NCBI RefSeq assembly: GCF_009695775.1
Contig: NZ_VUNG01000013.1
Span: 1-64,000, forward strand
DNA from: Hallella mizrahii
Lineage (GTDB): Bacteria > Bacteroidota > Bacteroidia > Bacteroidales > Bacteroidaceae
Direction of reading: 5' to 3'
Length of the DNA stretch: 64,000 nt
The position numbers and the translations under genes were made by a program. A model generated the notes under the pieces. The model searched no databases, was not told the DNA's origin, and was given only the letters and a program-made list of their open reading frames with translations. Positions within the stretch are counted from its first letter, which is position 1. Every line of letters begins with the position of its first letter. Below are positions 28,698-37,747 of this stretch, piece by piece.

Positions 28698-30065
28698 CTA
28701 TTCTCGGATGAGCTTCATCGTCTTTCCACTTTGCTGCCGGATGATGATCCCACTCTGAGAAGCGTTGGCTTTATTGCCGTTGAGCGTATAGTAGCGGGCA
28801 GATTTTTGACCGTTTTCCGTGATGGTGGCTATTCCGGTGGATGTCTTTGCAGCGTGGATACTGATATTTGAAATCTTGATAGCTTCCAAGGCTGAGGAAC
28901 GAAGAATGGTAAGTTGGTATTCAGCCCAGTTCTTATCTACCGAAAAATCGACGGTGACATCGCCACAGCTCATCGTCTTGTTGAGATATGTCTTTCCATC
29001 AGCGATGCTCTTCAGTTGTATTGTGATATTAGCAGGGATATGGCATTCAGCACGAAGGCTTAGCTGATAGCGTCCGGCGTTGAGCTGGAGCGAGTGATAG
29101 ACATTTTGGTTGTCCCATGTCGATTGCTCACCACCAAAGTTCAAGAGAGTCGTGCCGTTGTCAAGGACGAAACCGTGTGCAGTCGGATTCCATCCTTCTG
29201 CTTCTATGTGTGGTTCCCAAATGATCGTAGTGTCGCAAGGGCTGTTGAGTGTGTATTGACTCATAAACTTCCACATCGTCATGGCAGAGTTCCCATCTTC
29301 TGTCTGCGTAGTGAAGTCGCAGTGTCCCATGTTGTCTATTTCGTAGTAGACATAAGGAAAACAGCCTTCCGTAGCCTCGTACACACTCTTGTCATAGTCT
29401 GTTCCGCGTATTTTCTTTGGCACAGGATTGCATCCGTTGCGTGCTACCATGTTGTCTACGATGACAGGCATATGCCGATATCGCACGAAGTCGTCAGCCT
29501 TGCCGTGTATGTGCAGGAAAGGCACGGGGCGGACACTTGTCTGATGAAGATGGAACTCGTTGATAGGATAACCGCTGATGGAGGCAAAGGCTGCAAACAT
29601 ATCGCTGGCCACGCAGGCGGCTGTATAGGCCATCATGCCACCATTGGAGAATCCACAGCAATAGACGCGCTTTCGGTCAATGGAGAAGTGAGCTGCCACA
29701 TCGTCGATGACGGCTTTGAAGAATTCGATGTCATTGCTGTTTTCTCCAGTAGCATGCCATCCCGGAAGCGTGGAGCCAAAGACGGGGAAGAAGATGTCCT
29801 CGCCTTGAGGATAGGCGACAATGCAGCCTTCCTGGTCTGCCACCGTCGTGCGGAACGGTGACTTGTCGGCAGCGTGACCACCGGTGCCGTGAAGACTCAG
29901 TACCAGCGGAGCTGGGGTAGATACCTTGTCGGGGACATAAAGCCAATAGGCGCGTGTGGCTCCATTCACCGTGACGGTCCGCATTTCGTCGGTCTTGGCA
30001 TTTGTTGCTAAGAGATTCCAGCAGAGAAGGAGTAGCGTGGTGAGACAGTTTAAGCAGTTGTTCAT
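28698..30065 (-). CDS. Secreted PHB-depolymerase/LpqC-type esterase with C-terminal sorting-like tail
   Basis: LVLSLHGTGGHA...GFSNGGMMAYTAAC; C-terminal ARYYTLNGNKANASQSGIIIRQQSGKTMKLIRE. Confidence 0.8.
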   Translation of the reverse strand: MNNCLNCLTTLLLLCWNLLATNAKTDEMRTVTVNGATRAYWLYVPDKVSTPAPLVLSLHGTGGHAADKSPFRTTVADQEGCIVAYPQGEDIFFPVFGSTLPGWHATGENSNDIEFFKAVIDDVAAHFSIDRKRVYCCGFSNGGMMAYTAACVASDMFAAFASISGYPINEFHLHQTSVRPVPFLHIHGKADDFVRYRHMPVIVDNMVARNGCNPVPKKIRGTDYDKSVYEATEGCFPYVYYEIDNMGHCDFTTQTEDGNSAMTMWKFMSQYTLNSPCDTTIIWEPHIEAEGWNPTAHGFVLDNGTTLLNFGGEQSTWDNQNVYHSLQLNAGRYQLSLRAECHIPANITIQLKSIADGKTYLNKTMSCGDVTVDFSVDKNWAEYQLTILRSSALEAIKISNISIHAAKTSTGIATITENGQKSARYYTLNGNKANASQSGIIIRQQSGKTMKLIRE

Positions 30066-30262
30066 TTCTTTTTCAGTTGTTGCGTTCTTAGTTTTTGCAA
30101 AGTTACATATTCTTTCTTGTATCAGCATTGCTTTTTGTTTCCAAAACTATAGCATTTGTATAGTTCAGTGCTTGCGATGTTTCTTTTTCTTCTTTGTCCG
30201 GTATTATTTTTGCTTTTTGCTTTTTTTCATGCTTTTGTTTTGTCCGATAGAAAACAAATGAT

Positions 30263-30270
30263 TATTTTTG
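30263..30270 (+). promoter_or_regulatory. -7 box TATTTTTG upstream of the DUF3843-like gene
   Basis: TAnnTTTG match 33 nt before the ATG. Confidence 0.5.
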
Positions 30271-30302
30271 TAGTCTGAATCATATAAGTATCGACCCAAA
30301 CC

Positions 30303-31802
30303 ATGAAAGGAATCATTACTACTCAAGAAATTCGTTTAGCACATCCAGGACAATGCGCTTGTGCTACAGATCTTTATTATACCCGTTTTGCGAATCGCCT
30401 CTACGATCGTCTGCGGACGTTTGTGGGCAAGGATGTTCCTGACAAGAACTTTGCCCATGTGCTGGCTCGCAAGTTGACCTGTTATTTCGAGGACATCGTA
30501 GCCGACATGGGTGTGTGGCACTCGTTTTCTGACCTGTGCATGAAGCTCTACGGCTATCCCGTACCCATGTACCATGCTGATGAGGAATACTACCCCGATG
30601 AGCCTAGTCTCGATGCCGTACGCTACCTGGTGTGGGACGTGGCCAACGAGTTGTTTCCCGACCGCATCTTTGAGACCGACCGTCTGTTGCAGGAGATGGG
30701 GCTGGAAGCGTATTATCAGCTCAGTGATGCCTTTGAGCAGGCACCGATCAATGAGGATGCCAAGAAGGTGATGGATGACATGCTCCACTATGCCGCAGGG
30801 GGATTCAATGAGCTGCGTAATGTTCTTGATTGGGTGCTTGCCGGATGCTACATCACGTCTGGCACCTGGCTTAATAAATTGTTGGCTGAAAAGGCCAGGG
30901 AGATAAATTCTGTTTCTTTCTTCGACGGTATGTCGCCGTCGATGAAGCAATACTTTGCAGTCACCAATATCAAGTTCTACGACCGTGTCGGTCCTCTGGC
31001 TCTGAAGTCTTATGAGTGGTTGCGCTCTTTGGCTCAGACAGTGGGACACCAAGAGCTTGCCACGTTGTTGGAGCAGGTCAAAGTCTTGAAAATGGACACC
31101 TATAAATATACACCGGACGATGGTGAGTCGCTGACATTGGAAAGCACCCATGGGCAGACGATAAAGGTTTCGCGCAAGGAGCTCAACTTGGATCCGGAGG
31201 TGGTCAAACAGCACAATGGCTGTGTGGCAGGTTTTGTTTTTTACAAAGACGAATGGCGTCTCAACGGACTGGTGGTTCCTCTTCAGCAGAGCGACGAAGA
31301 CTTCGAAGAAGCTAAACGCAGCCAGGCTGATATCCCTCTTCCTGGTACAGAGATCATGACGGCAAAGATGCTTCTCGAGCAGACCGGTAACCGACGGATC
31401 CTTTATTTTAAGGATGTCGATGAGATGAAAACGTATCTTCAAGAGAAGTTAAACTATCCAGGCAGCATCTTCAAAGGCAGCCCACTTGCCAACATGGAAC
31501 TTCCATGTATGTTCATTGATACTGTTGACGAGACCAACCCGCAGTTCTTTGCACAGAATTTGGAGCAGTATATCAAGGATCCGGACAATCCCTATTACGA
31601 TGCAAAGAAAGCAAAGGAAGACGCTGTCAACATTCTTTGGAATGCCGACAGTGCCACGTCTAATATGGTCAACTATCTCATCGACCATGAGATGCTTCCC
31701 GATGCTGAGCAGCACTATGCGTTCAGTCAGCACAGCACGCATCAGCAGCGACTTGCCGACATGAATTTCTATATGCGCTACAATCGCAGAAGCCAGTACT
31801 AA
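30303..31802 (+). CDS. DUF3843-like conserved hypothetical protein
   Basis: HPGQCACATDLYYTRFANRLYD...LARKLTCYFEDIVADMGVWHSF; family assignment from memory. Confidence 0.65.
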   Translation: MKGIITTQEIRLAHPGQCACATDLYYTRFANRLYDRLRTFVGKDVPDKNFAHVLARKLTCYFEDIVADMGVWHSFSDLCMKLYGYPVPMYHADEEYYPDEPSLDAVRYLVWDVANELFPDRIFETDRLLQEMGLEAYYQLSDAFEQAPINEDAKKVMDDMLHYAAGGFNELRNVLDWVLAGCYITSGTWLNKLLAEKAREINSVSFFDGMSPSMKQYFAVTNIKFYDRVGPLALKSYEWLRSLAQTVGHQELATLLEQVKVLKMDTYKYTPDDGESLTLESTHGQTIKVSRKELNLDPEVVKQHNGCVAGFVFYKDEWRLNGLVVPLQQSDEDFEEAKRSQADIPLPGTEIMTAKMLLEQTGNRRILYFKDVDEMKTYLQEKLNYPGSIFKGSPLANMELPCMFIDTVDETNPQFFAQNLEQYIKDPDNPYYDAKKAKEDAVNILWNADSATSNMVNYLIDHEMLPDAEQHYAFSQHSTHQQRLADMNFYMRYNRRSQY

Positions 31803-32419
31803 CTTTCCAGTGTGTCTTCCGCCATTAGGTCATTGATTTGGTCAATGACCTGCTGGCGTGTCTTCTGTTGCTTGTGATAGAGCTGGATGGCAAAGATCAG
31901 ACCACATACCAATCCTATGCAACCGCCAGTCAGTCCTCCCCATGCGGCGGAAGTGAGAGCCTCGCTGTCATAGTTGATGCTTAGGAAGAAGTCGATAATA
32001 AACCAGACAAACCAGAGAAGAGTAAGCGGCAAACTGACTAACATCTGTAGGGCACTCAGCCGTTTGGCGCGTTGCAGTCGCAGGGCGGTGGGGATAAGAT
32101 CGTCGGTCATAAAGGCTTCGTCCTTGATGTGGTTGACCTTATAGTCAAAGATCGTGTCAGCAAGACAGAGCAGGATGATGGCGATGACCGGTCCCCATGA
32201 GAGATGGAAGATCAAGGGTAAGAGAGGGAAGACGAAGATGATGACAGGCATGAGAATAGTCGCCTCCACGCTGAGAAAGCGGTTGATACTGGAGTAGCTG
32301 TGCTTCATCGACTCGCGCAGCAGGCGGTCGTTGACGATGGTCTCGTTGTGGAGTTTCTCTTGCAGGATGGCCATTTGACGGCGCATCTCTTCGAGGGTAT
32401 TGCTTGCTTGTGGATTCAT
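31799..32419 (-). CDS. Hypothetical membrane protein adjacent to the sigma factor
   Basis: Several TM segments; N-terminal coiled region; same strand downstream of the sigma gene. Confidence 0.7.
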   Translation of the reverse strand: MNPQASNTLEEMRRQMAILQEKLHNETIVNDRLLRESMKHSYSSINRFLSVEATILMPVIIFVFPLLPLIFHLSWGPVIAIILLCLADTIFDYKVNHIKDEAFMTDDLIPTALRLQRAKRLSALQMLVSLPLTLLWFVWFIIDFFLSINYDSEALTSAAWGGLTGGCIGLVCGLIFAIQLYHKQQKTRQQVIDQINDLMAEDTLES

Positions 32420-32490
32420 GATTCTGTAGTTTTTGATGGTTGATACTTTATTTTATATATAGGCCTTATATATACGACGTTTTACACGGG

Positions 32491-32979
32491 TTATTCTTCA
32501 CTCATGGTTTTGAGCTGTTCCTTGATGCGGAAGAGTCTGACGGAGACGTTCTTGGTGGAGATGCCCACCACCTGTCCTATTTCTTCATAACTCATATTCT
32601 CAAGCCAGAGCAACACGATGGCACGGTCGAAAGGCCCCAGGCGGGCGATACGGTTGCGGAGCATCTGCACCTGCCGTGAGTCGGCATCGCTGTCCTCAAA
32701 GAGGTTGATGTCCATCGTCAGCGGAATGGTCTTCCGATGTTTCTTCTTCTTCCGGTCTGCCGAGATGCAAGTGTTCAGACTCACGCGGTAGACCCATGTG
32801 CGCGGGTTGCTGCGTCCTTGGAACTCTTGAAACCCTTTCCAGAGGTTGACGAGCACCTCTTCGAAAAGGTCAGCCACCTCGTCCTCGTCTTTGGAGAACA
32901 TATAGCAAACCGTGTAGATGGTGCTCTTCTGCTCCTTGACGAGTTGGGCAAACTGCTGTTCTGATGGTTTTGTTGCCAT
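32491..32979 (-). CDS. RNA polymerase sigma-70 factor, ECF-type
   Basis: Region 2 EDEVADLFEEVLVNLWKGFQEF; region 4 LGPFDRAIVLLWLENMSYEEIGQVVGISTKNVSVRLFRIKEQLK. Confidence 0.88.
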   Translation of the reverse strand: MATKPSEQQFAQLVKEQKSTIYTVCYMFSKDEDEVADLFEEVLVNLWKGFQEFQGRSNPRTWVYRVSLNTCISADRKKKKHRKTIPLTMDINLFEDSDADSRQVQMLRNRIARLGPFDRAIVLLWLENMSYEEIGQVVGISTKNVSVRLFRIKEQLKTMSEE

Positions 32980-33283
32980 TTTCTTGATTGAATTGTTACA
33001 CCCATTAGACGCTATTTCTTTCGAAAAACTACAGAGAAACGAAAGAAATCTTCATAAATACGTATCAGCCCTTCTCTGTGTCTCAGTGCCTCTGTGTGAG
33101 ATACACTTGATGAATTCTTTGATTCTCCAATTCTTGAAAAGGACAGAGGATTCCGTCTTTTTGTGATGATCCAATTGCTTTTTGTTGGGTATAAACAACA
33201 GCTTTCGTGGGGTGATCACGCCATTGTGCTGTTCCCATTTTAGCGCTTTCAATGTTGTAACCTTATAGAAAAAGATCGTTCAC

Positions 33284-33327
33284 TACGCAGGGAAGGATCC
33301 TTTCCTACGCAGGAAAAGATCCTTTCC
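33284..33327. repeat. 22 bp tandem duplication TACGCAGG(G/A)AA(G/A)GATCCTTTCC
   Basis: Two head-to-tail units with 2 mismatches, each near-palindromic around GGATCC/AGATCC. Confidence 0.75.
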
Positions 33328-33420
33328 CCTTTAGGAAAATCAAGCGTGTAAAACTACGTGACCTGACCAGGAATAGCTTTACACTCCTTTGTTGTTGCTT
33401 ACGGGCTTACTTCACATTGT

Positions 33421-33972
33421 CTATTTGATGAACTCCAGGAACAGCTCTGCTTGCTTGGCGAGCAGTGCTTTCTGCTCCTCAGTGAGGATCATGCGGCCCT
33501 CGGTCCAGGCTTCCAGGTTGAGTGCGATGCCCGTCTGTCCCTCTGTCATCACGTCGGCTTTCAGCACGGTGAGCAGCGTGGTGAGCAGCTTGCGGCATCC
33601 TGCTGTGGCAGCCTTACCGCCAGCTCCCGTGAGCGTGAACTTCTTTCCGGCGAGCACAGTCGGCGCGTTGCGGTCAGCAGGATCAACGGGGCGCGAGAGC
33701 CAGTCGATGAGATTCTTCACATGTCCGGGATAAGAATAGTTATACTCCGGCGAGAAGATCCACACGCCGTCAGCCTCTGCTACAGCCTTGCGTGCGTCGG
33801 CAACAGCCTGCGGAGCCGGGTACTCGTCGTCTTGGTTGATAAATGGCACTTGGGAGTAATCCAGTTCTGTTACTTCGGCTTTGCCTTGGAGCATGCCCTT
33901 GACCATCACACACAGTTCTCTGTTAAAGCTCTGCTTACGCAATGAGCCAATGATGAATAGTATCTTTTTCAT
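33421..33972 (-). CDS. NAD(P)H-dependent FMN reductase family protein
   Basis: MKKILFIIGSLRKQSFNRELCVMV...WIFSPEYNYSYPGHVKNLIDWLSRP. Confidence 0.88.
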   Translation of the reverse strand: MKKILFIIGSLRKQSFNRELCVMVKGMLQGKAEVTELDYSQVPFINQDDEYPAPQAVADARKAVAEADGVWIFSPEYNYSYPGHVKNLIDWLSRPVDPADRNAPTVLAGKKFTLTGAGGKAATAGCRKLLTTLLTVLKADVMTEGQTGIALNLEAWTEGRMILTEEQKALLAKQAELFLEFIK

Positions 33973-34101
33973 GTTTGTTGGGTTGATAGTGTTGTTGTTG
34001 CAAAGATACGTTTTTCTCATTATAATATGGCTTTCTTCTTGCGCTTTTGCTTTTTTTTCTTTACTTTTGTATCATTGAAACACTAATTTGATATTTCTGC
34101 T

Positions 34102-34293
34102 ATGAAACCGCTCTATACTATTGTGGTCTTTGTGACCCTGCTGTGTTGCTCCGTGTGGGCAGGCATGCATAGCTATCGTTGTGCCGAAGAGGAGATGGTA
34201 GCAGATATGAACCAGGCTTTGGCGGCCTGCGCCTTGATGAAGCCACACAGACAGGGATCATCGGCAGAAACTGATAATATTGTATTCACATGA
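34102..34293 (+). pseudogene. Truncated N-terminal fragment of a membrane/secreted protein
   Basis: 63 aa with N-terminal hydrophobic segment; ORF ends at the edge of an inverted repeat. Confidence 0.4.
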
Positions 34294-34304
34294 ATGTTCA
34301 TGAA

Positions 34305-34353
34305 TTGACCACGAATTTCTCATAAACATAAATAGTGAGAAATTCGTGGTTAA
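34305..34353. repeat. Inverted repeat TTGACCACGAATTTCTCA...TGAGAAATTCGTGGTTAA
   Basis: 17/18 pairing arms, 13 nt loop. Confidence 0.7.
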
Positions 34354-34445
34354 TCCATGATGATGCAATGTCCAAAATACTATAGCTGAATGTTCATTAA
34401 TGGTACAGATAGAGCTTTTCAAAAGTATTGGCTGAGTTGAGAATG

Positions 34446-35069
34446 CTACTTCCGCCACGTAATAGGAACATCGCGCAACTCGATATATCCTCTTTGGGCA
34501 CCACTGCCATCTTCAAAGTCGTTGTAGAGAAAGAGCTTGACGAGCTGGAGCTTTTGTGTTTTCTTGGGCACATTGAGGAAGTGGAGATCGTATGCCCCCA
34601 GGTCCGCTTTCACGCTGATGCCCTCAGCAACCTTGATGGAGTAGGCGGTGTTGTCGATGCGGTACACATTGCCTTCGTCGTCATAGGCAGTGGTCTTGTC
34701 GTCACCGATATAGTTGATCTTGTCGATGACGGTCTTAGCCTTTAGTTTCAGAACCACCGACACATTGCCAAAGTTCATACTTTTGCTCGTGCCATAGACT
34801 TCAACGACCTCTACATCTAAGTTCTTCTCAAAGGGATTGTAGAGCGTACCGCCACCCGCGATGGGTGTGGCTTTCGCCTTCGGCCCGTCATCACTTTTCG
34901 CTGATGCAGCCGTGGAAGTAGTCGTGCTCGTGGATTTAGTCTGTTGATCTATAGTACTAAGTACCTTCTTGGCTTTCTTGAGGATACTGCCAAGACTTTG
35001 AGCTTGAGTAGGAATCGTGCCGAGCAAAAGGAAAGCAAGGCAGAGATAGAATAGATTTCGCGTTTTCAT
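34446..35069 (-). CDS. Hypothetical secreted protein
   Basis: Signal peptide; ORF in a same-strand group of exported proteins. Confidence 0.65.
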   Translation of the reverse strand: MKTRNLFYLCLAFLLLGTIPTQAQSLGSILKKAKKVLSTIDQQTKSTSTTTSTAASAKSDDGPKAKATPIAGGGTLYNPFEKNLDVEVVEVYGTSKSMNFGNVSVVLKLKAKTVIDKINYIGDDKTTAYDDEGNVYRIDNTAYSIKVAEGISVKADLGAYDLHFLNVPKKTQKLQLVKLFLYNDFEDGSGAQRGYIELRDVPITWRK

Positions 35070-35101
35070 GTCTTTCGTCTTTTAATGATGTTCTTACTGT
35101 T

Positions 35102-35151
35102 CGGTCATCAGAAATCTTCCGTTGGAGGCTTCTAAAACCTCAGAATGACCG
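35102..35151 (-). terminator. Stem-loop CGGTCAT...ATGACCG with inner GAGG/CCTC pairing
   Basis: Intergenic inverted repeat downstream of the DUF4878 gene. Confidence 0.45.
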
Positions 35152-35170
35152 TTAAGGATGAAGGTGTGCT

Positions 35171-35575
35171 TTACTTTTTGTTCACTAAATACCAATGTCC
35201 ATCCTCCTCTTTCTTCATATCGACATTGGTCTGCTCTGTTTTGCCCGATGCATACTTCACGTTGAAGACCTCAGATGCCGTGCCCTTTTCTTCATTGACT
35301 TGCTCAGAAACGAACTCATAGCTCACGGGCTGCTTGTCGTTTTTTTGCCCCTTCTCCTTGGCCTTCTTTACCTTCTCTTCAATCATGGAGACGTAGGCTT
35401 CTTTCTGTTCCTGCTTGTCAGCGGGGAAGTAAACACAGTCGAAATAGCCGCGATAGTCTTCGTCAATGGCACATTGTAAGGCCTTCTCGGCAACCGTACG
35501 CGGTTCCGACTTGCCGCAGCTTGCAAATACGGCAAGCACTGCGGTGAACATGAGAAATGACAATAACTTTTTCAT
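35171..35575 (-). CDS. DUF4878 lipoprotein
   Basis: Lipobox AVFASCG; TVAEKALQCAIDEDYRGYFDCVYF. Confidence 0.78.
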   Translation of the reverse strand: MKKLLSFLMFTAVLAVFASCGKSEPRTVAEKALQCAIDEDYRGYFDCVYFPADKQEQKEAYVSMIEEKVKKAKEKGQKNDKQPVSYEFVSEQVNEEKGTASEVFNVKYASGKTEQTNVDMKKEEDGHWYLVNKK

Positions 35576-35587
35576 AGTGGTTGTTTA

Positions 35588-36256
35588 TTATTGGTGAAAC
35601 TTGATCATAGTCTTGAGATGCCTTGAGGCGTAAATGTCGCTCGGAAGGATGCACGCTGCCTTGATGATGGGCAGGTCTATCTTGTGGCGCCTGCCTTCTG
35701 TCAGATCGATGCCAGCATGGCGATAGGCATAAACGATCAGTTCCGTGCAGTACATCTTCGAAGTATCCTGGTCGTCGAACTTATCGTCAAACAGTGTGCC
35801 TCTACGGTAAATACGTAGTGCAACGTCCGCTGCTCGCTGGGCTATGGAGCTGTCTTTTGTCCGGCAAACCTCTCCCTTTGATGCATTCTTGTATGAGAAG
35901 AACTTCTCCGGCGTGTCCATCTTCACCCGGTCAACATCGCCGTCAAAGTCTGGCTCGCCGGGAACGGCGTGGACGATCATCCTTCGTTCTGCGTAATCGA
36001 CAACGATGCCAACGTGGGAATAGTTGCCATTTGCATCAGTGGCAAGGACCACGTGGCTCGCTATGCCCTCACCTCTGCGGAACACCACATCGCCTGCACA
36101 CAGCGCAAAGTCATCGGGCAGGATGCTACGCTCTTCCTCTCTTTCTCCGCAGGAGACGAGTATCATCGCCAGACAGACAAGCCATATCCAGCCTATGGGC
36201 AGTGCCACGTTCCAATGCGACAGAGACAGACGGCAGATGGATGCGTTTGAACTCAT
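35588..36256 (-). CDS. YiiX/YebB-like NlpC/P60 family cysteine hydrolase
   Basis: LCAGDVVFRRGEGIASHVVLATDANGNYSHVGIVV...YCTELIVYAYRHAGIDL. Confidence 0.82.
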   Translation of the reverse strand: MSSNASICRLSLSHWNVALPIGWIWLVCLAMILVSCGEREEERSILPDDFALCAGDVVFRRGEGIASHVVLATDANGNYSHVGIVVDYAERRMIVHAVPGEPDFDGDVDRVKMDTPEKFFSYKNASKGEVCRTKDSSIAQRAADVALRIYRRGTLFDDKFDDQDTSKMYCTELIVYAYRHAGIDLTEGRRHKIDLPIIKAACILPSDIYASRHLKTMIKFHQ

Positions 36257-36423
36257 AATGTTTGCTGATTGCTTTTTTGCAAAGATAGGTCAGCAGTAGC
36301 GTTTTGACAAGAGCAGTAGGTCAAATGTACTCTCTGACAACTTGTTTTTTACTGTTTGGTGCTCTTTTTACCGTTTGACATCAAAAAGCCGCTGATATAT
36401 CGGTGATTCTGTTTTATTTTTTG

Positions 36424-36431
36424 TACTTTTG
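36424..36431 (+). promoter_or_regulatory. -7 box TACTTTTG upstream of the AraC regulator
   Basis: TAnnTTTG match. Confidence 0.5.
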
Positions 36432-36452
36432 CCTTAGAAACCTATTACTACG

Positions 36453-37490
36453 ATGATAGAACAGAGCTTTGCAAAATCTATATGTGATTTCTCTTTTGGT
36501 ATGCTGGTTATGGCGCAGCTGGTCTGCACCGTAGCAATGTATTATAAGGGACAGCGCAACGACTTACAAAAAATGATGTTCCGCTTCATGCTGTATCTGT
36601 TGCTGATCAGTGTTGTAGAATTGTCTTTCTTCTACATGTCTGGTCAGCAGATGTCCGCATTGTCAGCTCCCGAGACCGACTTTCTGGAGATGACCGTAGT
36701 GCCATGTGCACTGTTCATTCTCATCAGACTCACCACACCGCGGCAGAAGATGCTGCGGCTTATCGCTGTTAACGCAGTGGTTTATCTCACGGCATTCATT
36801 CTATATCTTGTAACGGGTAGCGCGATTGTGTATCAAACCACACTCGTACTTACAGTCATCTATTCATTGGGCATCCTTGTTTATGGCTACTTCGCTGTCG
36901 AGAGGTTCAACCGTCAGTTGGAGTCTGATTTCTCCGACGAAGAGTTGTCGCTCTACTGGTTGAAATATATCGTGTGTCTTTACGCAGGGATGCTGTTGCT
37001 GTGGTTGGTTGACACTTTCTACAATTCGGAGATAATGGCTACGCTTTATAATTTTATCATGATAGTTCTCTTGGGGCTGTTCTGCTATTTTGTATATCGT
37101 CAGGAAGACATGCTCAAGGCCTTGGACAACCTGGATAAGGAAGAGAAAAAAGAAGGCTGTGTAAAAGCGTACGAGTTTGAAGGCCGTTTCCGAAAAGTCT
37201 TTGAAGAAGAAAAGATTTATCTGAATCCCAAGCTCAACATCGTGGAACTGTCTATGGCTGTGGGCACGAACCGTACCTATATCTCCAACTATATCAATCA
37301 GCAGCTGCACACCACGTTTTATGAATACGTGAACAAATGGCGGGTGAAACGGGCAAAAGAACTTCTGTCCTCCACGTCATTGCCATTGGAGGACATCGCT
37401 ACACAGTCGGGATTTAATTCCTTAAGCAGCTTCCGCCGTTATTTCACCAAGTCGATGGGTACGACGCCCCAAGCTTTCCGCAAGGAATAA
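36453..37490 (+). CDS. AraC-family regulator with N-terminal membrane domain
   Basis: About 6 TM helices then NIVELSMAVGTNRTYISNYIN...FNSLSSFRRYFTKSMGTTPQAFRK. Confidence 0.87.
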   Translation: MIEQSFAKSICDFSFGMLVMAQLVCTVAMYYKGQRNDLQKMMFRFMLYLLLISVVELSFFYMSGQQMSALSAPETDFLEMTVVPCALFILIRLTTPRQKMLRLIAVNAVVYLTAFILYLVTGSAIVYQTTLVLTVIYSLGILVYGYFAVERFNRQLESDFSDEELSLYWLKYIVCLYAGMLLLWLVDTFYNSEIMATLYNFIMIVLLGLFCYFVYRQEDMLKALDNLDKEEKKEGCVKAYEFEGRFRKVFEEEKIYLNPKLNIVELSMAVGTNRTYISNYINQQLHTTFYEYVNKWRVKRAKELLSSTSLPLEDIATQSGFNSLSSFRRYFTKSMGTTPQAFRKE

Positions 37491-37530
37491 TGTTCACAAG
37501 GAAAGGCGGGAGCAAGCATTTTTTACCTTT

Positions 37531-37602
37531 CTAAAGTCCCTCCTTCCGCACCTGCTTAAAGTCAGAGATGCCGTAGGGAATGCGCTTGAAATCGTTGCTC
37601 AT
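37531..37602 (-). pseudogene. 5' remnant of an AAA-ATPase-like (DUF1703-type) gene
   Basis: MSNDFKRIPYGISDFKQVRKEGL* matches the N-terminal motif of these proteins, stopping where YYVDKT would follow. Confidence 0.55.
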
Positions 37603-37747
37603 AATTGACTGCTATGAATCTTTTCTGCAAATATACGTCTTTCTTTCCATATTTGCAAGTATTAAAAGCAAAGAAAACGCCACATCCTTTGGCTGTTTCG
37701 CTGATTTACATTAAATTTGTAAGAACAAACCGATTATAGCAGACAAT

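Noticed and set aside
30336-31442. 368 aa minus-strand ORF antisense to the DUF3843-like gene
   Set aside because: The sense ORF is longer, has a promoter box and protein-like composition; the antisense ORF does not.
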